Assembly: GCA_046294345.1 (NCBI GenBank)
Contig: JBKBJT010000013.1
Coordinates: forward strand, 16,053 to 80,052
DNA: 64,000 nt
Source: Ferrovibrio sp046294345
GTDB lineage: Bacteria; Pseudomonadota; Alphaproteobacteria; Ferrovibrionales; Ferrovibrionaceae
Reading direction: 5' to 3'
Part shown: piece by piece, positions 41,072 to 49,133 of the stretch
Numbering within the stretch: position 1 is the first letter of the stretch
How the letters are laid out: each line of letters starts with the position of its first letter
Translations under genes and position numbers: made by a program
The notes under the pieces: model-generated
What the model was told of the DNA's origin: nothing
Database searches by the model: none
What the model saw: the letters and a program-made list of their open reading frames with translations, nothing else

Positions 41072-41986
41072 TCATGCGTCGGCCGGGGCGGCCTTCCTGC
41101 GGCCAGCATGGATGCCGCTGCCGACCATGATCCCGGCCAGGACAAGGATCATGCCGGCGACCAGCTCAAACGTCAGGCTTTCGCCCAGGATGACGATCCC
41201 CAGAACCATGGCCGCAATCGGGTTCAGCGTCAGGTACAGCACCGTGGTGGTGGGTGGCAGCCAGCGCAGGGCCAGCATGAACAGCGAGAATTGCAGCGTG
41301 CCAGCCACCGTGCCGAGGAACAGGACTGCCATCCAGCCCCTGATGCTGAATGACGGCAGCAGCGCACCGTCGGCCTTGAAGGCCACCACCGGAAGCAGCG
41401 CGACCACCGCGAAGATCATGCCCAGGGCGGTGACGAAAAGCGGCCCGTGGCGCATCAGGGTGGGGCGGCTGAATACCGAATAGACGGCCGCACACAGCAC
41501 GCCGAGCAGCATGAGGCCATCGCCATGCAGGTAAGTGCTGCTGCCGCCCGCAAACGCCGCCGTGCCGAAGGCGACCATGATCCCGCCGAATGCCAGCGCG
41601 ACGCCGGATATTTTGGCCTTCGACAACTGTTCGCGGCCGAAGGCCGCTGCCACCAGCAGGGTCTGGATCGGAATCGTCGCCAGCCCCACGGCGCCGCGCG
41701 CCGCCGGATTGAGTTCGAGCGACGCATTGAAGCCCCAGGGAAACAGGACAAAGAACAGGATGCCGAACATGGCGATCTTGGCGTATTCCGCCGCCGTCAG
41801 CCCGGTGCGCGGCCAGAGCATGGGCAGGAACGGCGCGAAACAGATGACCGAGACCAGATACCGGTAAAATACCAGCGAGAGCGGGTCGGTCTCGCCGATC
41901 ACGAAGCGTGTCGCCACCACGGCGGTTCCCGCGCTCAGAGCGGCGCCTGCCGCGGCTGCATGAGCCAGAAGAATCTTGTTCGTCAT
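41072..41986 (-). CDS. EamA-family drug/metabolite transporter (2)
   Basis: A 304-residue ten-helix exporter: LSAGTAVVATRFVIGETDPLS in helix 1, and WMAVLFLGTVAGTLQFSLFM in the second half. It is divergent from an HxlR regulator. The promoter TTGCAT-N17-TATAGT (42039-42067, minus strand) is overlapped by the palindrome ACTTGC-N5-GCAAGT, so the HxlR protein very probably controls it. The ATG at 41986 is chosen; one at 42016 is possible. Confidence 0.88.
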   Translation of the reverse strand: MTNKILLAHAAAAGAALSAGTAVVATRFVIGETDPLSLVFYRYLVSVICFAPFLPMLWPRTGLTAAEYAKIAMFGILFFVLFPWGFNASLELNPAARGAVGLATIPIQTLLVAAAFGREQLSKAKISGVALAFGGIMVAFGTAAFAGGSSTYLHGDGLMLLGVLCAAVYSVFSRPTLMRHGPLFVTALGMIFAVVALLPVVAFKADGALLPSFSIRGWMAVLFLGTVAGTLQFSLFMLALRWLPPTTTVLYLTLNPIAAMVLGIVILGESLTFELVAGMILVLAGIMVGSGIHAGRRKAAPADA

Positions 41987-42020
41987 GCGTGAATGCCGCA
42001 GGGTGCGGCCTCCCATATTA

Positions 42021-42083
42021 ACTTGCAAAAGGCAAGTCACTATATGAGGCAGGCTTTAAAAATGCAAGTGACTGCGCTAGAAT
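42021..42083. promoter_or_regulatory. HxlR operator and divergent promoters
   Basis: A perfect inverted repeat ACTTGC-AAAAG-GCAAGT occupies 42021-42037; a third copy of the half-site, GCAAGT, is at 42064-42069. On the minus strand the transporter promoter is TTGCAT (42062-42067), 17 bp, TATAGT (42039-42044), so the sites cover its -35 and start point. On the plus strand TAGAAT (42078-42083) is a probable -10 for hxlR. Confidence 0.75.
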
Positions 42084-42140
42084 GCCCATGGCATCAACAG
42101 ATTGGCCTGGGCCTGAACATGGAAGCGGAAGGGTGCCGCG

Positions 42141-42512
42141 ATGGCGAAACATGAATTCCGGTCGATGTGTTCCATCGCGCGGACGCTGGAGCTGCTTGGC
42201 GACAAGTGGACCCTGCTGATCGTTCGCGACCTGATGTGGCATGGCAAACACACCTTCCAGGCGCTGCAGGGCAGCGCCGAACGCATTCCCACGAACATCC
42301 TGGCTGAGCGGCTGAAACGGCTTGAGCATTGGGGCCTGGTGGAGCGCAGGGCCTATCAGCAGCGGCCTGTGCGCTACGCATACCACCTGACCGATGAAGG
42401 CAAGGCGCTCGAACCGGTTCTGCTGCAGATGATGGCGTGGGGACACAAGCGCCTCGGCGGCGGGCGCTACGACCCTGCCACGGGCAAGAGCTGGAAGGGC
42501 GCGGGGGGCTAG
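42141..42512 (+). CDS. HxlR-family transcriptional regulator
   Basis: A 123-residue winged-helix protein: SIARTLELLGDKWTLLIVRDLMWHGKHTFQAL at the N-terminus, then RIPTNILAERLKRLEHWGLVERR and the wing YHLTDEGKALEPVL. The N-terminal Cys in SMCSIART is common in this family and serves as a redox or electrophile switch in some members. GGAAGGG lies upstream. The likely target is the divergent EamA exporter. Confidence 0.92.
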   Translation: MAKHEFRSMCSIARTLELLGDKWTLLIVRDLMWHGKHTFQALQGSAERIPTNILAERLKRLEHWGLVERRAYQQRPVRYAYHLTDEGKALEPVLLQMMAWGHKRLGGGRYDPATGKSWKGAGG

Positions 42513-42541
42513 CGCGAGGCCAATCGCGCGACGCGGCGCGC

Positions 42542-42602
42542 GTTCCGCAGAGCGGAATGCTGCAATCTTGCGCGCGTTTCCCGCGTTCCTTTGCATTATA
42601 GG
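42542..42602 (+). promoter_or_regulatory. IclR site 1 and promoter of the BKACE operon
   Basis: GTTCCG-CAGAG-CGGAAT (42542-42558), 17 bp. A -10 candidate TATAGG is at 42597-42602, which places the repeat centre about 59 bp upstream of the expected start. The same pattern occurs at 45813, 46671 and 50139. Confidence 0.6.
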
Positions 42603-42659
42603 ATGCAGCAACAATGCCGCCGGAAGCGGCCGCAATGCGTCCGGGAGTGAAATCAGCCA

Positions 42660-43532
42660 ATGCAATCACGCGTCATCATCACCTGTGCCGTGACGGGCAA
42701 TCAGACCACCCCGGAGATGACGCCGCATCTTCCGGTCACGCCCGAACAGATTGCCGAAGCCTGCCTTGGCGCGGCCGAGGCGGGTGCCGCCAGCGTGCAT
42801 ATCCATGTGCGCGACCCCAAGACCGGCCGGCCATCCATGGAGATCGACTATTACCGCGACGTGATGGATCGTATCCGCGCCAGGAACCGGGATCTCATCA
42901 TCAACCTCACCACCGGGCCGGGCGGCCGTTTCGTGCCCGACCCTGAGGATCCGAAGCGCGCCGCTCCCGGCACCACGCTGATGCGGCCGGAAGACCGGGT
43001 CGCGCATATCGCGCTGCTCAAGCCCGATATCGCCACCCTCGATCTCAACACCATGAATTCCGGCAAGCAGGTGGTGATCAACACACCCGACAATGTCCGC
43101 CGCATGGCGGCCGTGATCAACGCGGCCGGCGTCAAACCCGAGATCGAATTGTTCGATTCCGGCGACATCGCACTCTGCCGCGACTTGGTCGCCGACGGCA
43201 CGCTGAAGGGCCCGATCCTGTGTTCGGTCGTCATGGGCGTGAAATACGGGTTCCAGCCATCGCCGGAAACGGTGCTGTATGCGCGCGGCATGCTGCCGCC
43301 CGGCACCACCTGGACCGCCTTCGGCACCGGCAGGATGTCCTTTCCGATGGTGGCGCAGTCCTACCTGGCCGGCGGCCATGTCCGCGTCGGGATGGAAGAT
43401 GCCGTCTATCTCGAGAAAGGCGTGCTGGCCGACTCCAATGCCGCCATGGTCAGCAAAGCGCGCGGCATCGTCGAATCGCTTGGCGGGGAAATCGCCACCG
43501 CGCGTCAGGCCCGCGAAATGCTGTCGCTGTGA
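42660..43532 (+). CDS. BKACE-family beta-keto acid cleavage enzyme (DUF849)
   Basis: A 290-residue zinc TIM-barrel enzyme of the 3-keto-5-aminohexanoate cleavage (Kce) family, which condenses a beta-keto acid with acetyl-CoA to give acetoacetate and a new CoA ester. Zinc histidines are in GAASVHIHVRDPKTGRPS (HxH near residue 47), the acidic site is EIELFDSGD, and the C-terminal GGHVRVGMEDAVYLEKG is conserved. It is first in an operon with an SDR and an aldehyde dehydrogenase. The keto-acid substrate is not predictable by eye. Confidence 0.92.
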   Translation: MQSRVIITCAVTGNQTTPEMTPHLPVTPEQIAEACLGAAEAGAASVHIHVRDPKTGRPSMEIDYYRDVMDRIRARNRDLIINLTTGPGGRFVPDPEDPKRAAPGTTLMRPEDRVAHIALLKPDIATLDLNTMNSGKQVVINTPDNVRRMAAVINAAGVKPEIELFDSGDIALCRDLVADGTLKGPILCSVVMGVKYGFQPSPETVLYARGMLPPGTTWTAFGTGRMSFPMVAQSYLAGGHVRVGMEDAVYLEKGVLADSNAAMVSKARGIVESLGGEIATARQAREMLSL

Positions 43533-43575
43533 CGCCGCCCCCGCCTGCCGGGCGTGAATTTTTAAGAGGTTATAG

Positions 43576-44337
43576 ATGACCAGTATCGAAATTCCTGTTC
43601 TGCCAGTCCCGAAAGTTGCGCTCGTCACCGGCGCCAGCAGCGGCATCGGCAAGGCCATCGCGGCGCGTCTGGCCGCCATGGGCTCGGCCGTCGTGGTCGG
43701 CTACAACAGCCGCCGCGAAAAGGCGGAAGAGGTTGTCGGGGGGCTGCAGGGTGCGGGGCATGTCGCCATGCGCATCGCCATCGACGATCCGGCCTCCATT
43801 GCCGAAGCGGTGCAGGCCGTGCAGGCCCGCTTTGGCCGGCTCGATGCGCTGGTCAATTGCGGCGGCGCCACCACGCCGGTGCCCGCCAGCGATCTCGACA
43901 GGCTGACAGACGAGATCTTCGACCGCACCGTCGCGCTCAACCTGCGCGGCCCCTTCGCCATGATCCGCGCCTTCCGGCCCCTGCTGGAACGTGGCGATCA
44001 GGCGGCCATCGTGAACATTTCCTCCATCGCCGCGCGCACCGGCCTGGGCAGCAGCCTGGCCTATCTGGCGGCCAAGGCGGGTGTCGACGCGCTGACCATT
44101 GCGCTGGCCAAGGTGCTGGCCCCGAAGATCCGCGTCTTCTCCGTCTCGCCGGCCGGCGTGGATACCGATTTCGTGCCCGGACGCACCCGCGAGCAGCTGG
44201 ATAAAACCGCCGAACGGCTGCCGCTGGCCCATGTCACCACCCCGGACGATGTGGCCAGGGCCGCGGTGGCCTGCATCGTCAATCTGACCAGTTCGACGGG
44301 CATTGTCGTGCCGGTGGACGAAGGCCGGCATCTCTGA
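43576..44337 (+). CDS. SDR-family oxidoreductase
   Basis: A 253-residue short-chain dehydrogenase: cofactor motif TGASSGIGKAIA near residue 19, catalytic Ser in NISSIAARTG and YLAAK near residue 160. The usual NNAG is replaced by NCGG (LVNCGGATTPVP). It lies between the BKACE and aldehyde dehydrogenase genes, 43 nt and 14 nt away. It probably oxidises a hydroxyl to the keto group used by BKACE, or reduces a pathway ketone. Confidence 0.9.
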   Translation: MTSIEIPVLPVPKVALVTGASSGIGKAIAARLAAMGSAVVVGYNSRREKAEEVVGGLQGAGHVAMRIAIDDPASIAEAVQAVQARFGRLDALVNCGGATTPVPASDLDRLTDEIFDRTVALNLRGPFAMIRAFRPLLERGDQAAIVNISSIAARTGLGSSLAYLAAKAGVDALTIALAKVLAPKIRVFSVSPAGVDTDFVPGRTREQLDKTAERLPLAHVTTPDDVARAAVACIVNLTSSTGIVVPVDEGRHL

Positions 44338-44351
44338 AGGAAGCATAGGGC

Positions 44352-45770
44352 ATGATCGAGAAACTGAAATTCTACATCGACGGCGCCTGGGTGGATCCGG
44401 CCGCGCCGTCAACCCTGGGCGTGATGAACCCGGCGACCGAGGAAACTTTCGCCCGGATCAGCCTGGGGTCGAAACAGGATGTCGACCGGGCCGTGCAGGC
44501 CGCACGTCGTGCCTTCGCCACCTATTCCGACACCAGCGTCGAAGAGCGGCTGTCCTGGCTTCAGAAGATCATCGCGGGCTTCAAGGCGCGCCTGCCGGAA
44601 CTGGCGCGCACGATGACCCTGGAGATGGGTGCGCCGATCACCTTTGCGACCGAGCGCCAGGCCACCGTCGCCCTGTTTCATTTCGAGGAAGCCGCGCGTG
44701 TGCTGGCGCGATACCGGTTCGAGGAACCGATGGGCCCCGGCATCATCCGCCGCGAACCGATCGGCGTCTGCGGCCTGATCACGCCGTGGAACTGGCCGCT
44801 GAACCAGGTGGCCTCCAAGGTCGCGCCGGCACTGGCCACGGGTTGCACCGTGGTGCTGAAGCCCAGCGAGATCGCGCCGATCAGCGCCATGCTGGTCGCC
44901 GAAATCCTGCATGATGCCGGCCTGCCGGCGGGCGTCTTCAATCTGGTGAATGGCGACGGCCCCACGGTGGGCGAGGCCATCGCCGCCCATCCGGAGATCG
45001 ACATGGTGTCGTTCACCGGCTCGACGGCGGCCGGCATCCGGGTGGCCAAGCTGGCCGCCGACACGGTCAAGCGCGTGGCGCAGGAACTGGGCGGCAAGTC
45101 GGCCAACATCATCCTGCCCGATGCCGATCTGAAGGCAGCGGTGATACAGGGCGTCCATGCCTGCTATACAAACGGTGGCCAGAACTGCCAGTCGCCCACC
45201 CGCATGCTGATCCCGCGTGCGCAGCGCGATGCGGCCTTCGCGGCGGCACGCCAGGCGGTCGACAGCGTCCGCCTGGGCGACCCGCTCGATCCGGCCACCA
45301 CCATGGGGCCGCTGGTGAGCCCGGCCCAGTTCGACAAGGTGCAGGACCTGATCCAGTCGGGCATCGACGAGGGCGCGACCCTGGTGGCGGGCGGCACGGG
45401 CCGGCCGGCCGGCCTGAATCGCGGCTATTTCGTCCGCCCGACCGTCTTCGGCGACGTCACGCCGCAGATGCGCATCGCCCGCGAGGAAATCTTCGGCCCC
45501 GTGCTGTCGATCATCAGCTACGACACCGAGGACGAGGCGGTGGAGATCGCCAACGACACGCCGTTCGGGCTGGCGGGCTTCGTGCAGTCGCGGAACCGCG
45601 ACCATGCGCGCGCCGTCGCCAACCGCATCCGGGCCGGCCGCGTCTATCTCAACGGCGCGCCGTTCGACCGCAGCCTGCCCTTCGGTGGCTACAAGCAGTC
45701 GGGCAACGGACGCGAATTCGGCGTGTTCGGCTTCGAGGAGTATCTCGAGGTGAAGGCCATCCTCGGCTGA
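44352..45770 (+). CDS. Aldehyde dehydrogenase family protein
   Basis: A 472-residue NAD(P)-dependent aldehyde dehydrogenase. Catalytic Cys is in YTNGGQNCQSPTRM (near residue 281), the general-base Glu in QELGGKSANI (near 247), the cofactor motif in FTGSTAAGI, and the oxyanion Asn in ITPWNWPLNQV. It converts an aldehyde to the acid for the pathway. It is last in the BKACE-SDR-ALDH operon; the iclR gene follows 80 nt later. Confidence 0.93.
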   Translation: MIEKLKFYIDGAWVDPAAPSTLGVMNPATEETFARISLGSKQDVDRAVQAARRAFATYSDTSVEERLSWLQKIIAGFKARLPELARTMTLEMGAPITFATERQATVALFHFEEAARVLARYRFEEPMGPGIIRREPIGVCGLITPWNWPLNQVASKVAPALATGCTVVLKPSEIAPISAMLVAEILHDAGLPAGVFNLVNGDGPTVGEAIAAHPEIDMVSFTGSTAAGIRVAKLAADTVKRVAQELGGKSANIILPDADLKAAVIQGVHACYTNGGQNCQSPTRMLIPRAQRDAAFAAARQAVDSVRLGDPLDPATTMGPLVSPAQFDKVQDLIQSGIDEGATLVAGGTGRPAGLNRGYFVRPTVFGDVTPQMRIAREEIFGPVLSIISYDTEDEAVEIANDTPFGLAGFVQSRNRDHARAVANRIRAGRVYLNGAPFDRSLPFGGYKQSGNGREFGVFGFEEYLEVKAILG

Positions 45771-45793
45771 ACCGGCGCCCCGCCATCGCCCGC

Positions 45794-45829
45794 TTGCATT
45801 TCCCTGACCGGCGTTCCACAGTGCGAAAC
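45794..45829 (+). promoter_or_regulatory. IclR site 2 overlapping the iclR promoter
   Basis: GTTCCA-CAGTG-CGAAAC (45813-45829), 17 bp. A -35 TTGCAT (45794-45799) with 17-bp spacing puts a weak -10, CACAGT, at 45817-45822, inside the repeat. Binding there should block transcription, as in IclR autorepression. Confidence 0.55.
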
Positions 45830-45850
45830 AAGAAGCATCGAGGAAACGCC

Positions 45851-46642
45851 ATGCCGGCCCCAGTGCTGGACAAAGACGCTCACGTCCAGTCGGTCGCGCG
45901 CGCGCTCGACCTGCTGGAGGCGCTGAACCGCCAGAAGGTCGCTTCGATCAAGCAGCTGCATGAGACGACCGGCCTGCCCAAGCCGACCATCGTGCGCCTG
46001 CTCAAGACCCTGACCGCGCGCGGCTATGTCGCCAACGACCAGCGGCAGGGCGGCTATTCCGTCACCTCTCTGGTCCGCGCGCTGAGCTGCGGTTTCCATG
46101 GCGATCCGCTGGTGGTGGAGGCGGGCCGGGCCTGGGCGATCGACCTCACGCAGCGCTTCAAGTGGCCGGTGGCCATCGCGGTGCTCGACGAGGACGCGGT
46201 CACCGTGCGGTTCAGCACCATCCCCGACAGTCCCATCTCGCCATTCCAGGGCACGGTGGGCCGGCGGCTGAGCCTGGTATCGCGCGCGCTCGGCCGGGCC
46301 TATCTCGCCTTCTGCCCCACCGCCGAACGCAACATCCTGCTGCAGATCCTGGCCGCGTCGAAGGATCCGGAAAACGCGCCGGCGCGCCGGCCGCCCGCGC
46401 TGCTGCGCAACCTGCAGTCCATGCGCAGCCAGGGCTATGCCGAACGCGACCCGAATGTGGAGCCGAAATCCTCCTCCACCCTGGCGGTGCCGGTGATGGA
46501 TGGCGACCGCGTGCTGGCGACCCTGGGGCTGACCTATTTCACCTCCGCCATGAAACGTAGCAAGGCGGTCGAGCTGTATGTGCCGCACCTGCGCTCGGCC
46601 GCGGAAAACATCGCGCGCAGCATCGACAGCCTCGGAGGCTGA
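45851..46642 (+). CDS. IclR-family transcriptional regulator
   Basis: A 263-residue IclR regulator: winged helix in residues 8-70 (VQSVARALDLLEAL, IKQLHETTGLPKPTIVRLLKTL) and an IclR effector domain with GTVGRRLSLVSRALGRAYLAFC and STLAVPVMDGDRVLATLGL. AGGAAA before the ATG at 45851 supports the start. It sits in the middle of the catabolic cluster it is predicted to control; 17-bp inverted repeats of a shared pattern lie before the BKACE operon, itself, the cupin operon and the TAXI-TRAP operon. Confidence 0.92.
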   Translation: MPAPVLDKDAHVQSVARALDLLEALNRQKVASIKQLHETTGLPKPTIVRLLKTLTARGYVANDQRQGGYSVTSLVRALSCGFHGDPLVVEAGRAWAIDLTQRFKWPVAIAVLDEDAVTVRFSTIPDSPISPFQGTVGRRLSLVSRALGRAYLAFCPTAERNILLQILAASKDPENAPARRPPALLRNLQSMRSQGYAERDPNVEPKSSSTLAVPVMDGDRVLATLGLTYFTSAMKRSKAVELYVPHLRSAAENIARSIDSLGG

Positions 46643-46670
46643 TTCGGGGGGGGCTGATCGCCGGGCCGCT

Positions 46671-46730
46671 GTTTCGTATCGCGAAACGCTGCCGGAAACT
46701 TCGCCACGCCGCATCCTGCCTGCCTATGAT
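46671..46730 (+). promoter_or_regulatory. IclR site 3 and promoter of the cupin operon
   Basis: The perfect repeat GTTTCG-TATCG-CGAAAC occupies 46671-46687. A -10 TATGAT lies at 46725-46730, so the repeat centre is about 58 bp upstream of the expected start. Confidence 0.65.
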
Positions 46731-46768
46731 CCGGTCCAACCCATGGATAACGGCGAGGGAGGCGCGCC

Positions 46769-47680
46769 ATGTACAATCCCAACGATCCGCGTGCGAGCCT
46801 GGCTCCCAGGCCTGCCGGCAGCCCTGCCGCTCCCGTCACGGCCTATGGCGACTGCGAGTATGTGCGGTTCTATGACGAACCGCCGCAGGACAGCGGCCCC
46901 GATGGCAAAACCTGGTATGCGCGCGGCCAGAATTTCCTGATCGCCATCACCGATCCGGCCGCGGGCGCGGTGCTGGCGCGCGAAGCCCAGCCCGATGAAT
47001 ACGCGATCATCCTGCATGATCCGGGCCTGGAGGTGGAGATCACCACCATGCAGGGCACGCAGGTGGTGAAGGGCAATTCGCTGGCCTTCATTCCGCCGGG
47101 CAAATCGAGCGTGAAGGTGCTCAAGCCCGGCCGCATCGTGCGCATGTTCACCACGCAATCGGCCGACCTGGCGAAGAAATGCATCAACGCCGCGTCCTAC
47201 CGCGAGCCCAAGCCGGCGGTGGCCCTGGCCAAACCGTGGCCGACGCCGAAGGACGGCTTCCGGCTGCGCGTCTATTCGCTCGACGTACCGCCCGAGAAAG
47301 GCCGCTTCGGGCGCATCTGGCGCTGCACCACGCTGATGATCAACTATATCGATCCCCGTCAGGGCCCCCGCGACCCGACCACGCTGTCGCCGCACCATCA
47401 CGACGATTTCGAGCAGGGCTCGCTCGCGCTGGAGGGCGATTTCGTCCATCACATCCGCTGGCCGTGGACGCCGAACAAGCATATCTGGCGCGAGGACCAG
47501 CACGAGCTGTGCGGCAGCCCGTCGATTGCCGTCATCCCGCCGCCATCGGTGCACACCACCGAAGCCGTCGGCAAGGGCCTGAACCAGCTGGTCGACCTGT
47601 TCTGTCCGCCGCGCATGGATTTCTCGCTGAAACCGGGCTGGGTGCTGAACGCGGCCGATTATCCGATGCCCGAGGATTGA
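46769..47680 (+). CDS. Double-cupin protein of unknown function
   Basis: A 303-residue protein with two beta-barrel halves. The second holds a metal-binding cupin motif, LSPHHHDDFEQGSLALEGDF (His-x-His and Glu near residue 212) with a later His in SVHTTEAVG. The first half (EYAIILHDPGLEVEITTMQG, NSLAFIPPGKSSVKVL) lacks the histidines. It resembles ring- or sugar-modifying dioxygenase/isomerase cupins in outline but not a named family. GGGAGG stands 5 nt before the ATG. It heads an operon with the aldolase and flavin reductase genes. Confidence 0.75.
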   Translation: MYNPNDPRASLAPRPAGSPAAPVTAYGDCEYVRFYDEPPQDSGPDGKTWYARGQNFLIAITDPAAGAVLAREAQPDEYAIILHDPGLEVEITTMQGTQVVKGNSLAFIPPGKSSVKVLKPGRIVRMFTTQSADLAKKCINAASYREPKPAVALAKPWPTPKDGFRLRVYSLDVPPEKGRFGRIWRCTTLMINYIDPRQGPRDPTTLSPHHHDDFEQGSLALEGDFVHHIRWPWTPNKHIWREDQHELCGSPSIAVIPPPSVHTTEAVGKGLNQLVDLFCPPRMDFSLKPGWVLNAADYPMPED

Positions 47681-47682
47681 GG

Positions 47683-48444
47683 ATGGCCGAGACGCGTTCT
47701 TTCCGGCAGCGCCTGCTGGCCGGCGACAGGCTGGTCGGCACCTTCCTCAAGACCCCGACCGGCCACGGCACCGAGATCGTGGCCGGCATCGGCTACGATT
47801 TCGTGGTGATCGACCAGGAGCATGCGCCGTTTGACCGCACCACGACCGACATCGCCCTGATGGCGGCGCGCGGCTGCAACATCCCGGCGCTGGTGCGCGT
47901 ATCGGGGCCGGACACGATCCTGTCTGTGCTGGATTGCGGCGCCACCGGCATGCTGATCCCGCATGTGGCGAGTGCCGCCTATGCGCGCGAGGTGGCGGCG
48001 ATGTGCCGCTACAAGGGCCGGCGCGGTTTTGCCACCAGCACGCGGGCCGGCGGCTATACGGCGGTGCCGATGTGGCAGCATATCCGCGCCTCCGACGACG
48101 CGGTGACGGTGATCGCGCAGATCGAGGACCCGGAAGCGCTTGACGAGATCGACGCCATCGCCGCCGTCGACGGGATCGATTCCCTGTTCATCGGACGCGG
48201 CGACCTGACGGCGGCCTTCGGCGACGAAACGCCCAATCCGCCGGCGGTGCGGCAGGCGGTGGAAAAGATCGTCGCGGCGGCGCGCCGGGCCAACAAGCCC
48301 GTCAGTGTCTATGTCGGCGGGCGGCCCGATGCGGAATGGCTGCAGGGGCAGGGGGCGACCGCATTCATCTTCAACTCGGACCAGGGCTTCCTGCGCCAGG
48401 CGGCGATGAAGGGCCTGGCCGAGATGCGCGACCTGCTCGGCTGA
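47683..48444 (+). CDS. HpcH/HpaI-family aldolase
   Basis: A 253-residue class II pyruvate-type aldolase. Key segments are YDFVVIDQEHAPFDR (catalytic His and Asp near residue 45), GATGMLIPHVASAAYA, RGFATSTRAGGY, VIAQIEDPEALDEIDAI (metal Glu) and DSLFIGRGDLTAAFG (metal Asp). It cleaves 4-hydroxy-2-keto acids to pyruvate and an aldehyde; the ALDH of the cluster could take the aldehyde. It starts 2 nt after the cupin gene. Confidence 0.92.
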   Translation: MAETRSFRQRLLAGDRLVGTFLKTPTGHGTEIVAGIGYDFVVIDQEHAPFDRTTTDIALMAARGCNIPALVRVSGPDTILSVLDCGATGMLIPHVASAAYAREVAAMCRYKGRRGFATSTRAGGYTAVPMWQHIRASDDAVTVIAQIEDPEALDEIDAIAAVDGIDSLFIGRGDLTAAFGDETPNPPAVRQAVEKIVAAARRANKPVSVYVGGRPDAEWLQGQGATAFIFNSDQGFLRQAAMKGLAEMRDLLG

Positions 48445-48448
48445 TCCG

Positions 48449-49096
48449 ATGCTGGAAATCCGCCCCGCCGACCTCCAGGGTGATGCCGCCTACAAGCTGC
48501 TGTGCGGCATCGTCGTGCCGCGGCCGATTGCCTGGATCAGCACCAGCTCGGCGGCCGGCATCTCGAACCTGGCACCGTTCAGCTGCTTCACCTTCGTCTC
48601 GCATACGCCGCCCATGCTGGGGGTCAGCATCGGCCGCCGAACTGATGGTTTCAAGGATACGGCGCGCAACATCCATGAGACCCAGGAATTCGTGGTTCAT
48701 ATCGGTGATGAAACCCTGCTCGAGCCCCTGCATCGATCCGGCGCGGAGTTTCCGCCCGAAGTCAGCGAAGCCGAACAGCTCGGGCTTGAACTCGCGCCCA
48801 GCAAACTGGTGGCGCCGCTGCGCGTGACACGCGCGCCGGTCGCCATGGAATGCCGGCTGCACAAGGTGGTCGATTTCGGCAACAACCAGTTCTTCGTCGG
48901 CGAAATCCATCTTTTCCATATCCGCGAAGACCTCGCGGTGGGTAACAAGGTCGATTCCGGCCGGCTGCGCCCGGTCGCGCGGCTCGGCGGCCCGAACTAC
49001 TCCACCCTGGGCGAGATCATCGGCATGACACCCCAGGCCGCACAGTCACAGGCCGGACAGCCAGGCCCGCGCAAAGGCGCCGTCAGCCGGGGCTAG
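48449..49096 (+). CDS. Flavin reductase-like (DIM6/NTAB) FMN-binding protein
   Basis: A 215-residue split-barrel flavoprotein: YKLLCGIVVPRPIAWIST, GISNLAPFSCFTFVSHTPPMLGVSIG and a C-terminal RLGGPNYSTLGEIIGM. Members reduce FMN for a monooxygenase or bind FMN with unknown role; no obvious partner monooxygenase lies in the cluster. It starts 4 nt after the aldolase gene. Confidence 0.88.
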   Translation: MLEIRPADLQGDAAYKLLCGIVVPRPIAWISTSSAAGISNLAPFSCFTFVSHTPPMLGVSIGRRTDGFKDTARNIHETQEFVVHIGDETLLEPLHRSGAEFPPEVSEAEQLGLELAPSKLVAPLRVTRAPVAMECRLHKVVDFGNNQFFVGEIHLFHIREDLAVGNKVDSGRLRPVARLGGPNYSTLGEIIGMTPQAAQSQAGQPGPRKGAVSRG

Positions 49097-49133
49097 GGCG
49101 CACCTAATACATTAAACATCAGGAGACATGACG

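Noticed and set aside
46731..46741. CGGTCCAACCC near the cupin promoter as a third FCD-GntR site
   Set aside because: The core GGTCCAAC matches but the outer T and A required by the pattern are missing.
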